The notes under the pieces were generated by a model that saw only the letters and a program-made list of their open reading frames with translations, had not been told where the DNA came from and ran no database searches. A stretch of DNA of 64,000 nt, from contig CAJQUW010016988.1 in the NCBI GenBank assembly GCA_907163375.1, positions 124,001 to 188,000 on the forward strand, written 5' to 3'. The DNA comes from Prostheceraeus crozeri (lineage: Eukaryota > Platyhelminthes > Polycladida > Euryleptidae). Positions within the stretch are counted from its first letter, which is position 1. Each line of letters begins with the position of its first letter. Shown here one piece after another: positions 1-8,209 of the stretch. The translations under genes and the position numbers were made by a program.

Positions 1-322
1 AGCATCTTCATGCAACTGCAATAACGTAGTATCCCAAATGCTGCCTAATCAACCCCAGAAAAACTAGGCAGCCGCACCTGAATTGACAGGACGTGCCAGC
101 GCGGGACAGCCGAGCCAAGGATAATGGGGTTATAATTATCCGGATGGTGTACAGATCGCACGGGACTTATGACACTGGATGAACGATCGGACTAAGTGTA
201 GGGCTACAGCATGAACTTAGTTGAATCCCATACAAGATAGTGTCCAATACACAATTACGAGTATAATAAACATTCTAGGGTGGTAAAAGGATAGCCCCTC
301 GGCCCTTAATGTTTCACTGAAA

Positions 323-1228
323 ATGGATTCAAGCTCTCAGGTAATACACACCAACTGGGCTAAGTGTTGCCTCTGTCAAGTGGACAAAAAAGAAAAGCTC
401 AGATGTCCCCAAACGAACCCTGCTAAATCCGAAACTAGTGGCTATACTACCTTGGCACGTAATATTCCCTTATTTCATTCACTTAATGCTCTTCTTCTGA
501 AGCTCGACCCTCGAAGACTTGACACAGGTGAAGGTATTTTCAAGACTCTGGAAGAGAAAAATGCAAAGTATCATGACAGTTGCAATCGTCTATTCTGCAA
601 TACAAAACTGGAACGAGCTCAAAAGAGCGTAACTTCTGCTCAAGGGGCTACGAAGGACGAGGCTGTGAGAAACAAAGTATCTCGAAAAAATATAGCCCAA
701 AGAAGCAAAGCGGAATGTTTTTTGTGTGAAACACAGGGAGGTGAGCTTAGGGAAGCCATGACAATGAAATTGAATAAAAGAATCAACCGATGTGCAAGAA
801 CACTCAATGACAGCAAACTTCTTGCTAAACTTAGTGGAGGTGATGCCATTGCCTTAGAACTGAAATATCATTCTTCCTGCTTGGCGGATCTGTACAATAG
901 AGAGCGAGATTTCCATAACTCTCTCAAGAGAATGGAAGCACAGGATGACTGGCGAGAAGCTTTCCCGATAGCATTCTCGGAGCTTGTTACTTATATCAAT
1001 GAAGTGAAAGCAGCAAACACTGATGGAAATCCACCCATATTCAAGCTACCTGACCTGAGGAAACTGTACAAACAGAGGCTCGAGCAGTTAGGTGTAGAAT
1101 CATATGATGTCCATGCTACACGTTTGAAAGAACAACTTCTTCATCACATTCCACAGCTGCGAGCACATCATCAAGGACGGAACATACTTCTGGCATTTGA
1201 AACTTCGGCATTTACTTCGATACTGTGA
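323..1228 (+). CDS. Uncharacterised protein with repeated CxxC...YHxxC zinc-binding motifs, probably 3'-truncated
   Basis: A 301-residue ORF with a proper ATG. Residues 15-18 carry CCLC and residues about 82-88 carry YHDSC. The pattern recurs as CFLC (about residue 132) followed by YHSSC (about 183), suggesting two related zinc-binding units. The spacing resembles a family of multicopy uncharacterised proteins in marine invertebrate genomes that I associate with mobile DNA; this is recollection, not proof. The C-terminal ten residues run directly into an AT-rich tandem repeat that begins at the stop codon, so the original 3' end has probably been lost. No partner gene (recombinase, transposase or RT) lies beside it. 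It is not part of the Polinton. The function is not known to me. Confidence 0.55.
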   Translation: MDSSSQVIHTNWAKCCLCQVDKKEKLRCPQTNPAKSETSGYTTLARNIPLFHSLNALLLKLDPRRLDTGEGIFKTLEEKNAKYHDSCNRLFCNTKLERAQKSVTSAQGATKDEAVRNKVSRKNIAQRSKAECFLCETQGGELREAMTMKLNKRINRCARTLNDSKLLAKLSGGDAIALELKYHSSCLADLYNRERDFHNSLKRMEAQDDWREAFPIAFSELVTYINEVKAANTDGNPPIFKLPDLRKLYKQRLEQLGVESYDVHATRLKEQLLHHIPQLRAHHQGRNILLAFETSAFTSIL

Positions 1229-1460
1229 TTGATATGTACAAAATCATTTGTTTTACACAAATTATTCGATCTGTGAAATTCTACGATACTGTGATTGACA
1301 TTTACAAAAACAATTTGTTTTACAATAAGTCTACGATACCGTGATTGATATTCACAAAGACTTTTGTTTTAATTCGATACTGTGATTGAAGATATTTTTC
1401 TATACTTCAATACTGTACAAAAAATCTTCGATATTGTAAATATTCGATATTGTGATTGAA
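1214..1460. repeat. AT-rich imperfect tandem repeat with CGATACTGTGATTGA core
   Basis: The core CGATACYGTGATTGA occurs about five times between 1217 and 1460 with variable spacing of roughly 45-65 nt and AT-rich spacers containing TTTGTTTTA. It begins inside the last codons and stop of the ORF at 323-1228, so it supplies the end of that reading frame. Confidence 0.7.
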
Positions 1461-1659
1461 ATTTGTGATTAATACAAACTTTTTCTCAATGCATGAAGTT
1501 TTCAATTCTTAATATTTTTTGGAAAGAGCTAAATCACTTTATGATATTTTAGGATTTAATCGTAACAAATGTCATCTTTTCGATACATGTTCCCTAATGG
1601 GTTCAAACTCATAATTTGATAATTATATCAACATGCGGAAAATAATTCATTTACTAGCA

Positions 1660-2165
1660 TATTGTGGCCCTAGCAACCGTTGCTAGGCTGAAATCTGTTT
1701 TACTGACCAATGGCCATATCGGATGGCCGAAATCCAAATACGTCTCAAAACAAGGCTTGTAAAATTTATAGATTGGTCGTTGTTAGAGAAAATGCTGAAA
1801 ACAATGTTGAAATTACCTGCAAATGGTTGTTGCTATGCATTTATCAGGACCCTAGCAACCAGTACGTAAGTGATACTTAATCATTACAACATTTTTATGC
1901 TTTAATATAGTTGATTACACTATATATCAAATTTCATCCATATCAATTAACGATAAGTGGGCCGTTGCTAAGGAAAATCAGAGAAATTCACACTTTTATT
2001 GTTTTTTAGCGTCCTTAGCAACCGTTGCTAGGTCAGAAACTTACTCAAATGTTATTCAAATACTAATGCTATATATTTGTGCCCCTTAACATTTCTTAAA
2101 ATGCCTGAAAATGACCACTATAATGCTGTTACCAGGCTCCTAGGGGTCGTTGCTAGGGCAATTTT
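1660..2165. repeat. Dispersed or tandem units with palindromic CTAGCAACCGTTGCTAG
   Basis: Five or six occurrences of TAGCAACC or GTTGCTAGG half-sites, two of them joined as the palindrome CTAGCAACCGTTGCTAG (about 1672 and 2017). Other copies are at about 1783, 1852, 1950 and 2143, each embedded in similar AT-rich text. The spacing is about 130-180 nt, consistent with degenerate repeat monomers. No ORF of note. Confidence 0.55.
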
Positions 2166-3050
2166 GAAAAATGGCCGCCATTTTGAAATAAGGTCGAATT
2201 TTAAGTGGCTCATCGGGTGGAATTGCTTAGATATGTGTTGAGAACACCCATGCGAAGTTTCATGCTTGTATCATAATTTGCACGATTCATCTGAAAATTC
2301 GACGTAAGCTGCTCCACTAAGTCATGTTGCGTTGTCAACACGTGCCTGTACTACGAAACACTTTTTCCTGCTCTACCAAAAAAGCGAAAAAAACGAATGC
2401 TACTCGATAAAAGCGAAAATTCAGGCATATTTTCGAAAAAGCGAATGTCAGGGTGGTCTGCGCATAGTTCGTGCGTATGAAATGTAAACATGAAAATGAT
2501 AATTGATGAATAGCCTACTAAAAAGTGCGCAAGATCATAGCTTTCTAATGAAGTTGTTATTTAGAAGAGTTCAGCATTTCAAATTCATAGAAGGGAAAAC
2601 ATTCATAGCATAGTCGGCAATTCATTTTGATCACAGTTAAGTATGAGGACATCATGAATGTGTATGCGTAAGACAGCAAATTGAACGACAGGCAAACAAC
2701 CTTCTCAAAAAACCCATCGTTGGTTTAATAGCAATTTGTAGTGGCAAGACTTTTATACGCGGTACCATTGGCAGGCCTCACAGCAACTAAGCATGCAAAA
2801 ATAAGTGGATAAACTAGGTCTTGTAAAATGGGCAGAAAGAGGACAGTGAAGCTATTCTTCGAATAATTCGTTTGTTTCTGACTTCTTTCTTGAAGTTCTG
2901 CTGTTTTCTCGTAATGAACTGAATTTTAAAAGAAATACTAAGATTTCATTGAATTTTAATCAAGCGGCGTCGCCATGCGCTTCTATAAGATTTCTGTATT
3001 CGATTAATGGCAATAAATTTCAAATTCTTCAACCGAAGAAACAGCACTCA
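2166..3050. other. No gene seen; AT-rich flank left of the Polinton
   Basis: I see no convincing ORF, RNA gene or terminal repeat. There is a short A-rich stretch around 2375-2450 with several AAAAGCGAAAA-like words. The last bases adjoin the ACTAGT terminus of the Polinton. No six-base target duplication is recognisable when compared with the bases after 26236. Confidence 0.5.
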
Positions 3051-3704
3051 ACTAGTAGTAGTAAGTAAAACTCCACTTCTGGATAGCGCAAGATGGCCGC
3101 CATCGCTGACGTCCCCCCCCCTCTGGACCGGCAGCGTGTCGTGGTCGGCCGCCGTGGTGTTTCGGGTCTGACGTCCCCCCCCCCTCTGGTCGACCGTCGT
3201 GTAGCGCGCGGTGATGTAGTGTCTAGGTTGGCGTGGTGTGCCGGCCAGGTTGGCGTGGTGTGCCGGCCAGGTTGGGAGGGGTGGACTGTCGTAGCTCACC
3301 TGAAAAAATCCTAAGTGTTAGAGTGGCTTTGTATGGGTAAAATTTTGAAAATTTTCCAAAGTGTGGAATTTCGACCTGGGACCGTCACCAAAACATTTTT
3401 CATCAAATTTCACTGACCTCCCCCCCCTCTTCTAACTTTGGTTCTAGTGAACGGATTTTGTTCGTTCGAGTTTCATTGGAAAGAGGAGAAAAAACTGCTC
3501 GACAACATTTTTTTGTTGCGAGTCAATCGGACCAGTCGTTCAAAAGTTAGAGCGGTTACAAGATTTTAGGTCGGAGCTCGCTCACCTGAAAAAATCCTAA
3601 GTGTCAGAGTGGCTTTGTATGGGTAAAATTTTGAAAATTTTCCAAAGTGTGGAATTTCGACCTGGGACCGTCACCAAAACATTTTTCATCAAATTTCTCT
3701 GAAC
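3051..3704 (+). repeat. Left terminal inverted repeat of the Polinton
   Basis: The reverse complement matches about 25525-26236. The outer 280 nt are GC-rich, with runs of 8-12 C flanked by GACGT and CTCTGG and two 23-nt units containing GTGTGCCGGCCAGG. The inner part consists of units with AATTTCGACCTGGGACCG and CCTGAAAAAATCCTAAGTG. A GC-rich block of roughly 65 nt present once here is present twice in the right arm, so the arms differ in repeat number. Confidence 0.9.
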
Positions 3705-3769
3705 GAGGGGGGGGGAAGTCAGTGAAATTTGATGAAAAATGTTTTGGTGTCGGTCCCAGGTCGAAATTC
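3652..3769. repeat. Near-perfect hairpin palindrome at the inner edge of the left TIR
   Basis: The 46 nt at 3652-3697 are the reverse complement of 3724-3769 with one mismatch, separated by a 26-nt loop holding a run of nine G. It is a head-to-head pair of the same unit that otherwise occurs tandemly in both TIRs. Confidence 0.9.
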
Positions 3770-4004
3770 GGAAGTTTTAAATTTTTCAAAATTTTCACCA
3801 CACTGGAGCTCTCACACTTAGGAATTTTTTCACTTGTGGCATGTTACATGGACATGTGCTGACGGACCAACTTCCCGTGGTCATATGAGAATGGTTCAGG
3901 TGTCATATGATAGAGAATGATGAGACGAATCGTTTGCAACAAACCGCATGTCGCTACGATGAATACTTTCGGAGATAGAGCCATTTTAAGTTTTCTTCCG
4001 AGCA

Positions 4005-4012
4005 TATATAAA
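4005..4012 (+). promoter_or_regulatory. TATA box of first left-end transcription unit
   Basis: TATATAAA in AGCATATATAAACCCC. Downstream lie a candidate 5' UTR exon and a GAG|GTAAGC donor at 4053/4054. Spacing to the first coding ATG (4606) requires the intron at 4054-4587. Confidence 0.6.
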
Positions 4013-4053
4013 CCCCCGACAACGTAAGTCTGATCACTTCATCGAAAGACGAG

Positions 4054-4587
4054 GTAAGCGACGGTCGTCGCTCTGAGCTCCCGATATCGGGTGTTTCAAA
4101 GGACTCTATCTTTTGAAGTAGGCAAGCTATCTTCTTACTTCAAAGTTTGTATGATAGAGTTTGATAGTGTCTTTACTACTGATAAAATTTTTTAAAAGTA
4201 GTATGAGTAGTAAAAATGCGGAATTTTTTAAAAATTCTTAATTTTCAGTTTTTTCAAAGTTTTAACATATAGACTAAGGTTTTCAAGTATCCTGAGTTCA
4301 AATCTGCTATCAGATTTGAAATTTAACTAAGTCTAAGGCAGCTTTGAGGGGTTAGATCCCAGCTATTGATCACTACCTTTGACTCGGCGTTCCTGTTACC
4401 ACTTCGGGGCAGTGACAATGATGTCTTCAGCTGTAAAGAGCGGGTATCGGGGAAGATCTCTCACTTCCCTAGTGATCAGTACAAGGCCTTCGGGCTGTCG
4501 ACGGGATCGAGTGCCACTCACTACACTCTTTAGGAATATGACTGTACTACATGATTCCAAACTTATACAAATTTCATTATCTTACAG
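4054..4587 (+). other. Candidate 5' UTR intron
   Basis: The donor GAG|GTAAGC (4051-4059) and acceptor CTTACAG|TT (4581-4589) are both canonical. The acceptor lies 18 nt before the ATG at 4606. Nothing convincing is encoded inside. Confidence 0.5.
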
Positions 4588-4605
4588 TTCACAATAAAAT
4601 CTAAC

Positions 4606-5897
4606 ATGGCTAACGACAAAAATCGTAAATATCACATCAAAATGTGCTCATGTGGGCGAGATAATCGCAGTGCGGACGCCAAGGCTCATGTCAAGAAGGC
4701 GGGCACCGGCCACATGATTATCTTGAATAGGGTTGCGTGCGTGAAGTGTAGTGCTGAAGGGTGATGAGGATGAGGCGCGTTTTTACAGAGTGCATGCTGA
4801 CTGTAGTGGTGGTTTAGTGACTGATTTGAGATTTACGCAGTTGATTGTGGAAGAGAGGGAGCGAATGTTGGCGATCGAGCGAGAGGGTAAGGCTGAGAAT
4901 GTTGTTGAGAATGATGAGTTGGCGAGAGCGGTTGCGTCGTTGGAGGGTGAGATTGAGCGAAAGAGAGTGCTTGAGAGTGATGATGAGGATGATGTGGATT
5001 TAGATAGGGAGCGTGTGAGGAAGCGTGTGAGGAAGTTGAGCTCTTCGTCGTCGGAGGTGTCAAACATCGTCATCACCGACCCCCCGAAGAGCTCATCTTC
5101 CCCAAAAGTGAAGAGTGGTGGGATTCGTGTGCAGTCGGCGAGGTGGTTGAAGGATGAAGAGAAGAGGCATGTTTCGCAGCAGATGGCGCATGATTTGTTG
5201 GTTAATAAGTATGAGAGTTTGAAGAAAGTGAAGGATGAAGTTGTGAAGGAGTTGGATGAGTTGAAAAAGAAGGAACTGAAGTCGAAGGAGGTAGCGGATG
5301 AAAATATTAGAATGAGGCGTAGTGTGACTGATTTGAAGAAAAAGACGCGAGAGTTGGAAGAGAAGAATGATGAGTGTGAGAAGAGGGCGAGTGCTGCGGA
5401 GAGAAGAATGAGAGATGCAGAAGCGAAGTTTGAGGAGATGATGAAGGAGATGAGTGTGTTGAGAGCGAGGAATGTTGAGTTGGAGAGGACTGTGGCTCGG
5501 CGGGGTGATGAGAGGCAGGCGTATGAGAAGTTGGAGCGCATGAGGGATGAGTGGGAACGTGTGAATGAGGATCGTTTGTTTGAGTTTCACATCCCTATTC
5601 GGGATAATCATTTGGCCGGCGAAGTACTCGTAAACCAGAATTTAGACGAATCCATCCTATGCTACAATGGTCATCCCACGAAAAAATGCCTCCACGCCAG
5701 CCTACGAATGCGCGGCCATCTCCACAAATTTTCGATTCGGAAACGCGGAGACTGCCAAAGGATGACTAACTTGGTAAGTGAAAAAGTAAATAAGATAGTA
5801 TATCCTATTCTAATACATATCATTTTCATTGCAGATCTTTGCCCGCCTTCACCACCCCATCAATTCACTCCCGAGAACGAACCATCGGCTCTCTTAA
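4606..5897 (+). CDS. Left-end gene 1: Cys/His-rich N-terminus plus long charged coiled coil; one frame break, one intron
   Basis: The ATG at 4606 opens a 52-residue frame containing CSC (residues 14-16), several His and CVKC (45-48). It stops at 4762-4764. The adjacent frame, open from 4745, continues without an ATG as a long Glu/Lys/Arg-rich coiled coil (about residues 40-280 of that frame), so the two pieces look like one protein split by a single-base frame break near 4752-4764. The 3' part has a canonical intron 5774-5834 (TTG|GTAAGT to TTTTCATTGCAG|ATC, 61 nt). With it removed, the frame ends at TAA 5895-5897, inside the loop of the histone-type stem-loop. A TATA box lies at 4005. I do not recognise the family. 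The cysteine and histidine pattern suggests metal binding; the coiled coil suggests oligomerisation. Confidence 0.5.
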
Positions 5898-6010
5898 GGG
5901 CCACCTAGGGGCAAGACATGCTAGAACCTCCACGCGGTTTGCCCTGGGCAGTCTTCGGACTGGCGAATACTATCATTAAGTTGAATCTGCTATCAGTCAA
6001 CTTGAACGTT
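5868..6010 (+). repeat. 3'-end module, copy 1
   Basis: First of three near-identical modules of about 142 nt (others 6346-6488 and 6870-7011). Order inside: CCCGAGAA, a histone-type stem-loop, a purine-rich CAAGACATG element, a UUCG-tetraloop hairpin CAGTCTTCGGACTG (5949-5962), then GAATCTGCTATCAGTCAAC. Only a few substitutions separate the copies. Each follows an ORF; copies 1 and 2 are also followed by a TATA box and a new ORF, so the module separates consecutive transcription units. Confidence 0.9.
5887..5902 (+). terminator. Histone-mRNA-type 3' stem-loop, copy 1
   Basis: GGCTCTCTTAAGGGCC fits the metazoan histone 3' stem-loop consensus GGYYYUHHUHARRRCC at all 16 positions: a six-pair stem with one G-U pair and a four-base loop. 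It is followed by ACC and, nine bases after the stem, by CAAGACATG, which resembles the histone downstream element read by U7 snRNA. The TAA of gene 1 lies across the loop and the first 3' stem base. Use for SLBP/U7 processing is inference. Confidence 0.7.
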
Positions 6011-6027
6011 GCGTCGCGTTAGAGGGG

Positions 6028-6034
6028 TATATAA
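6028..6034 (+). promoter_or_regulatory. TATA box of left-end gene 2
   Basis: TATATAA at 6028-6034, 33 nt before the ATG at 6067, immediately after the 3'-end module copy 1. Confidence 0.7.
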
Positions 6035-6066
6035 GCCACTGCCTCTCATTTCATTTCATTTCAATC

Positions 6067-6375
6067 ATGCAGACGCCGAACAGTCAAGTCAGCTCTCCTC
6101 GCGGACCGCAGTTAAGGCCGCGAAATTTATTTGAGGAGTTTGTCAGGCTAGAGGAGCAAGACAGAGTTTTTAATAATCTTGCTCGGATTGGCAATCCGAT
6201 GACAGCAACTGCTGTCAATCCAACGGAATGGCGCTACATTCCACTTTTTAGCCATGTACCAGTTAGTGTGGAAGTCGACAGTGCTACCAAAGAGAGAGAG
6301 TCAAAGACTCTCTCAGCAGCATTGGTAGGGTGTAAGATGACGTTACTCCCGAGAATGAACCATCGGCTCTCTTAA
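6067..6375 (+). CDS. Left-end gene 2: small unrecognised protein
   Basis: 102 residues with a proper ATG, 33 nt downstream of a TATA box. Hydrophilic and proline-containing at the N-terminus, with no domain I recognise. As in gene 1, its TAA (6373-6375) falls in the loop of the following histone-type stem-loop, so the last eleven or so codons come from the repeated module. No obvious similarity to genes 1 or 3. Probably an accessory product expressed in the same programme as its neighbours because it shares promoter type and 3' end. Confidence 0.5.
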   Translation: MQTPNSQVSSPRGPQLRPRNLFEEFVRLEEQDRVFNNLARIGNPMTATAVNPTEWRYIPLFSHVPVSVEVDSATKERESKTLSAALVGCKMTLLPRMNHRLS

Positions 6376-6488
6376 GGGCCACCATGGGGCAAGACATGAT
6401 AGAACCTCCTCGCGGTTTGCCCTGGGCAGTCTTCGGACTGGCGAATACTATCATTAATTTGAATCTGCTATCAGTCAACTTGAACATT
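6346..6488 (+). repeat. 3'-end module, copy 2
   Basis: Same order of elements as copy 1: stem-loop, CAAGACATG, UUCG hairpin at 6427-6440, CTATCAGTCAAC. Differences from copy 1 are a handful of substitutions (for example ACCATGG for ACCTAGG after the stem). Confidence 0.9.
6365..6380 (+). terminator. Histone-mRNA-type 3' stem-loop, copy 2
   Basis: Identical 16-mer GGCTCTCTTAAGGGCC, followed by ACCATGGGG and CAAGACATG. It contains the TAA of gene 2 in its loop. Confidence 0.7.
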
Positions 6489-6553
6489 ATGCAGTCCATT
6501 GCTATCCCTGAAGCATTCTGATTCGCTGTTGATCAATTCATTGTTGAAAACCC

Positions 6554-6560
6554 TATATAA
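6554..6560 (+). promoter_or_regulatory. TATA box of left-end gene 3
   Basis: TATATAA in CCCTATATAAGCC, 42 nt before the ATG at 6602 and after module copy 2. Confidence 0.7.
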
Positions 6561-6601
6561 GCCAGAAGATTGTAGCGCTTCTCATTCAATTTGAAGTCAC
6601 G

Positions 6602-6856
6602 ATGGAAGCGACATCTGCCGACAACATTCCCGTCTTCACCGATGAAGACAACGCCATTCCCCAGTTCGTCATCCTCGACGAGTGGGATGAGGAGGATGAG
6701 AGGAAGGGGAAGATCAAGAGGATCGTTTGGACGGATGAGGTGTGGACTTCAAATACCACCCGCATCCGAAAGGTGCCAGATGCACCAGTACGGCCTCGGC
6801 GGTATAGGGTCTATGACAACCTAACCGTCATACCCATTGACTATTCCAGCCAATAG
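6602..6856 (+). CDS. Left-end gene 3: small acidic protein
   Basis: 84 residues with a proper ATG and a TATA box 42 nt upstream. The first half is acidic (DEWDEEDE around residues 26-33); the second half is basic with several Arg. No domain recognised. Unlike genes 1 and 2 its stop (TAG 6854-6856) lies 31 nt before the stem-loop, the arrangement expected of a real histone-type 3' UTR. A 77-residue frame at 6591-6824 overlaps it but begins without an ATG and is taken as a shadow. Confidence 0.55.
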   Translation: MEATSADNIPVFTDEDNAIPQFVILDEWDEEDERKGKIKRIVWTDEVWTSNTTRIRKVPDAPVRPRRYRVYDNLTVIPIDYSSQ

Positions 6857-7460
6857 TCAAATTCACACCCCCCGAGAACGAACCATCGGCTCTCTTAAGG
6901 GCCACCATGGGGCAAGACATGATAGAACCTCCTCGCGGTTTGCCCTGGGCAGTCTTCGGACTGGCGAATACTATCATTAAGTTGAATCTGCTATCAGTCA
7001 ACTTGAACGTTGCAAATGAAGTTCGGTGTAATACTTCCTTTCGACGGGCGTTCCTGTAAAGGGCGGCGGTGAAACCCGTAGCTATGTATACCGCAAAGGA
7101 CATTCGGCAATGGTCAATCTTGTTAAACCTCTCTGCGTCATGTTTGCAAGTGATTGCCTCTGTCTCAACGTAGTATGCATTCGCGCCAGGGCGACATTTA
7201 GCCAACTGTCGAAGGTTGCCTAAAACTTTCCATTGCATACGTTATGAGAACCATGAGTTCTACCTGTCTCTATCAATGAGACGAATTGATGAATGGAATG
7301 AAATGGGAGGACACTCACGCGCCACACGCAACATAACACACTTCTCTCTTCCGTAGTCTAACAAGCTCTTTACACATGGATCGCAGTCGATTGCTATCCC
7401 TGTATCAGAAGTGTAAGCTATCTTAATTTTATTTGACACTATTTCATCTATCATCATCAT
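6828..7460 (-). CDS. Possible minus-strand two-exon gene; doubtful
   Basis: Exon A runs from ATG 7460 down to 7319; exon B is 7219 down to a stop at 6828. The intron 7220-7318 has donor C|GTGAGT and acceptor TTTTAG|G, and its removal joins the frames. The joined frame has a plausible composition in its middle (Cys, Tyr and Arg spread) but its last 60 codons read module copy 3 and the end of gene 3 in antisense. The upstream part lies in a 208-nt tandem duplication. No family recognised. It could equally be chance. Confidence 0.25.
6870..7011 (+). repeat. 3'-end module, copy 3
   Basis: Third copy, with the stem-loop at 6888-6903 and UUCG hairpin at 6950-6963. It is not followed by another TATA box on the plus strand; the next sequence may be a minus-strand exon. 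Confidence 0.9.
6888..6903 (+). terminator. Histone-mRNA-type 3' stem-loop, copy 3
   Basis: The same 16-mer, 31 nt after the stop of gene 3, followed by ACCATGGGG and CAAGACATG. The reverse complement does not fit the histone consensus (loop position three is not U), so the signal is strand-specific for the plus-strand genes. Confidence 0.75.
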
Positions 7461-7763
7461 CGTCCATATGAAATGTTTTAAGATTTACAAGTTAGACTAA
7501 GCGTGCTACTATTTCCAAATGAAAAAGTATACATGGTTAAATCATCCACTTAAGCCCATCCGTAGTCTAACAAGCTCTTTACACATGGATCGCAGTCGAT
7601 TGCTATCCCTGTATCAGAAGTGTAAGCTATCTTAATTTTATTTGACACTATTTCATCTATCATCATCGTCCATATGAAATGTTTTAAGATTTACAAGTTA
7701 GACTAAGCGTGCTACTATTTCCAAATGAAAATGTATACATGGTTAAATTATCCACTGAAGCCC
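7352..7763. repeat. Tandem duplication, unit about 209 nt
   Basis: 7352-7553 and 7561-7763 are nearly identical, starting GTAGTCTAACAAGCTC and ending ATGGTTAAATNATCCACT. The second copy lacks one ATC and has a few substitutions. It includes the exon A candidate of the doubtful minus-strand gene. Confidence 0.85.
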
Positions 7764-7813
7764 CATTCAAGTACGTCAGTATGAAAGCAAAGATAATATG
7801 AAATAAAAATTTA

Positions 7814-8209
7814 TTATGGCATGTATTTCAAAAGGTCTTCATCGTCAATATCGTCCCAGAGTCTGGCTTTACATAGATAGCAAAAACAGTTCAGTTGCTT
7901 TAATCGTTCTTCCACTGCGAGCCTCACTTTATCAATATACTCCCACTCCTCCATAGTTCGTGGCTGGGAGTTAGGGGTGTACCACTCCCATAATTGGTGG
8001 AGGAATTTCGTGCTGGTGATCTCCATCACATCGTCAGTATCGTACTGGAGATACTTCCACCTCAAGCCTGTTAAGTCGGGACACTCCTTCTCACATACAC
8101 TCTCTTCGTTGTCCGCTGGTAATAACACCTTCTCTACCTTCGTTGGAGCGTTTGGTGTTGAGGATGGAGAAGAGAATTTTGTGTTTGGTGTTGTCGGAGG
8201 GCTTGTCAT
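7814..8209 (-). CDS. Polinton small protein, unrecognised, divergent from PolB
   Basis: 131 residues with a proper ATG at 8209. The N-terminal 25 residues are Ser/Thr/Pro-rich; the rest is acidic and aromatic with CFCYLC near residues 109-114. No family recognised. Its start is separated by 277 nt from the PolB ATG, sharing the intergenic region with the TATA-like sequence at 8307-8313. The stop codon overlaps an AATAAA on the minus strand. An AG acceptor-like TTCACAG lies just before the ATG, so a 5' UTR intron is possible. Confidence 0.5.
   Translation of the reverse strand: MTSPPTTPNTKFSSPSSTPNAPTKVEKVLLPADNEESVCEKECPDLTGLRWKYLQYDTDDVMEITSTKFLHQLWEWYTPNSQPRTMEEWEYIDKVRLAVEERLKQLNCFCYLCKARLWDDIDDEDLLKYMP

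Noticed and set aside
1-322. Searched for a promoter or upstream exon of the 323 ORF
   Set aside because: No convincing TATA box, intron or terminal repeat seen.
3093-3314. Plus and minus ORFs in the TIR
   Set aside because: Created by C-runs and tandem GC units; present in both arms in opposite orientation.
4783-5611. Long minus-strand ORFs (252 and 172 codons) opposite left-end gene 1
   Set aside because: Composition is Ser/Phe/Leu-rich, the usual antisense image of a Glu/Lys coiled coil; no start context or motif.
6888-6903. Histone stem-loop on the minus strand
   Set aside because: The reverse complement breaks the loop consensus, so only the plus strand qualifies.
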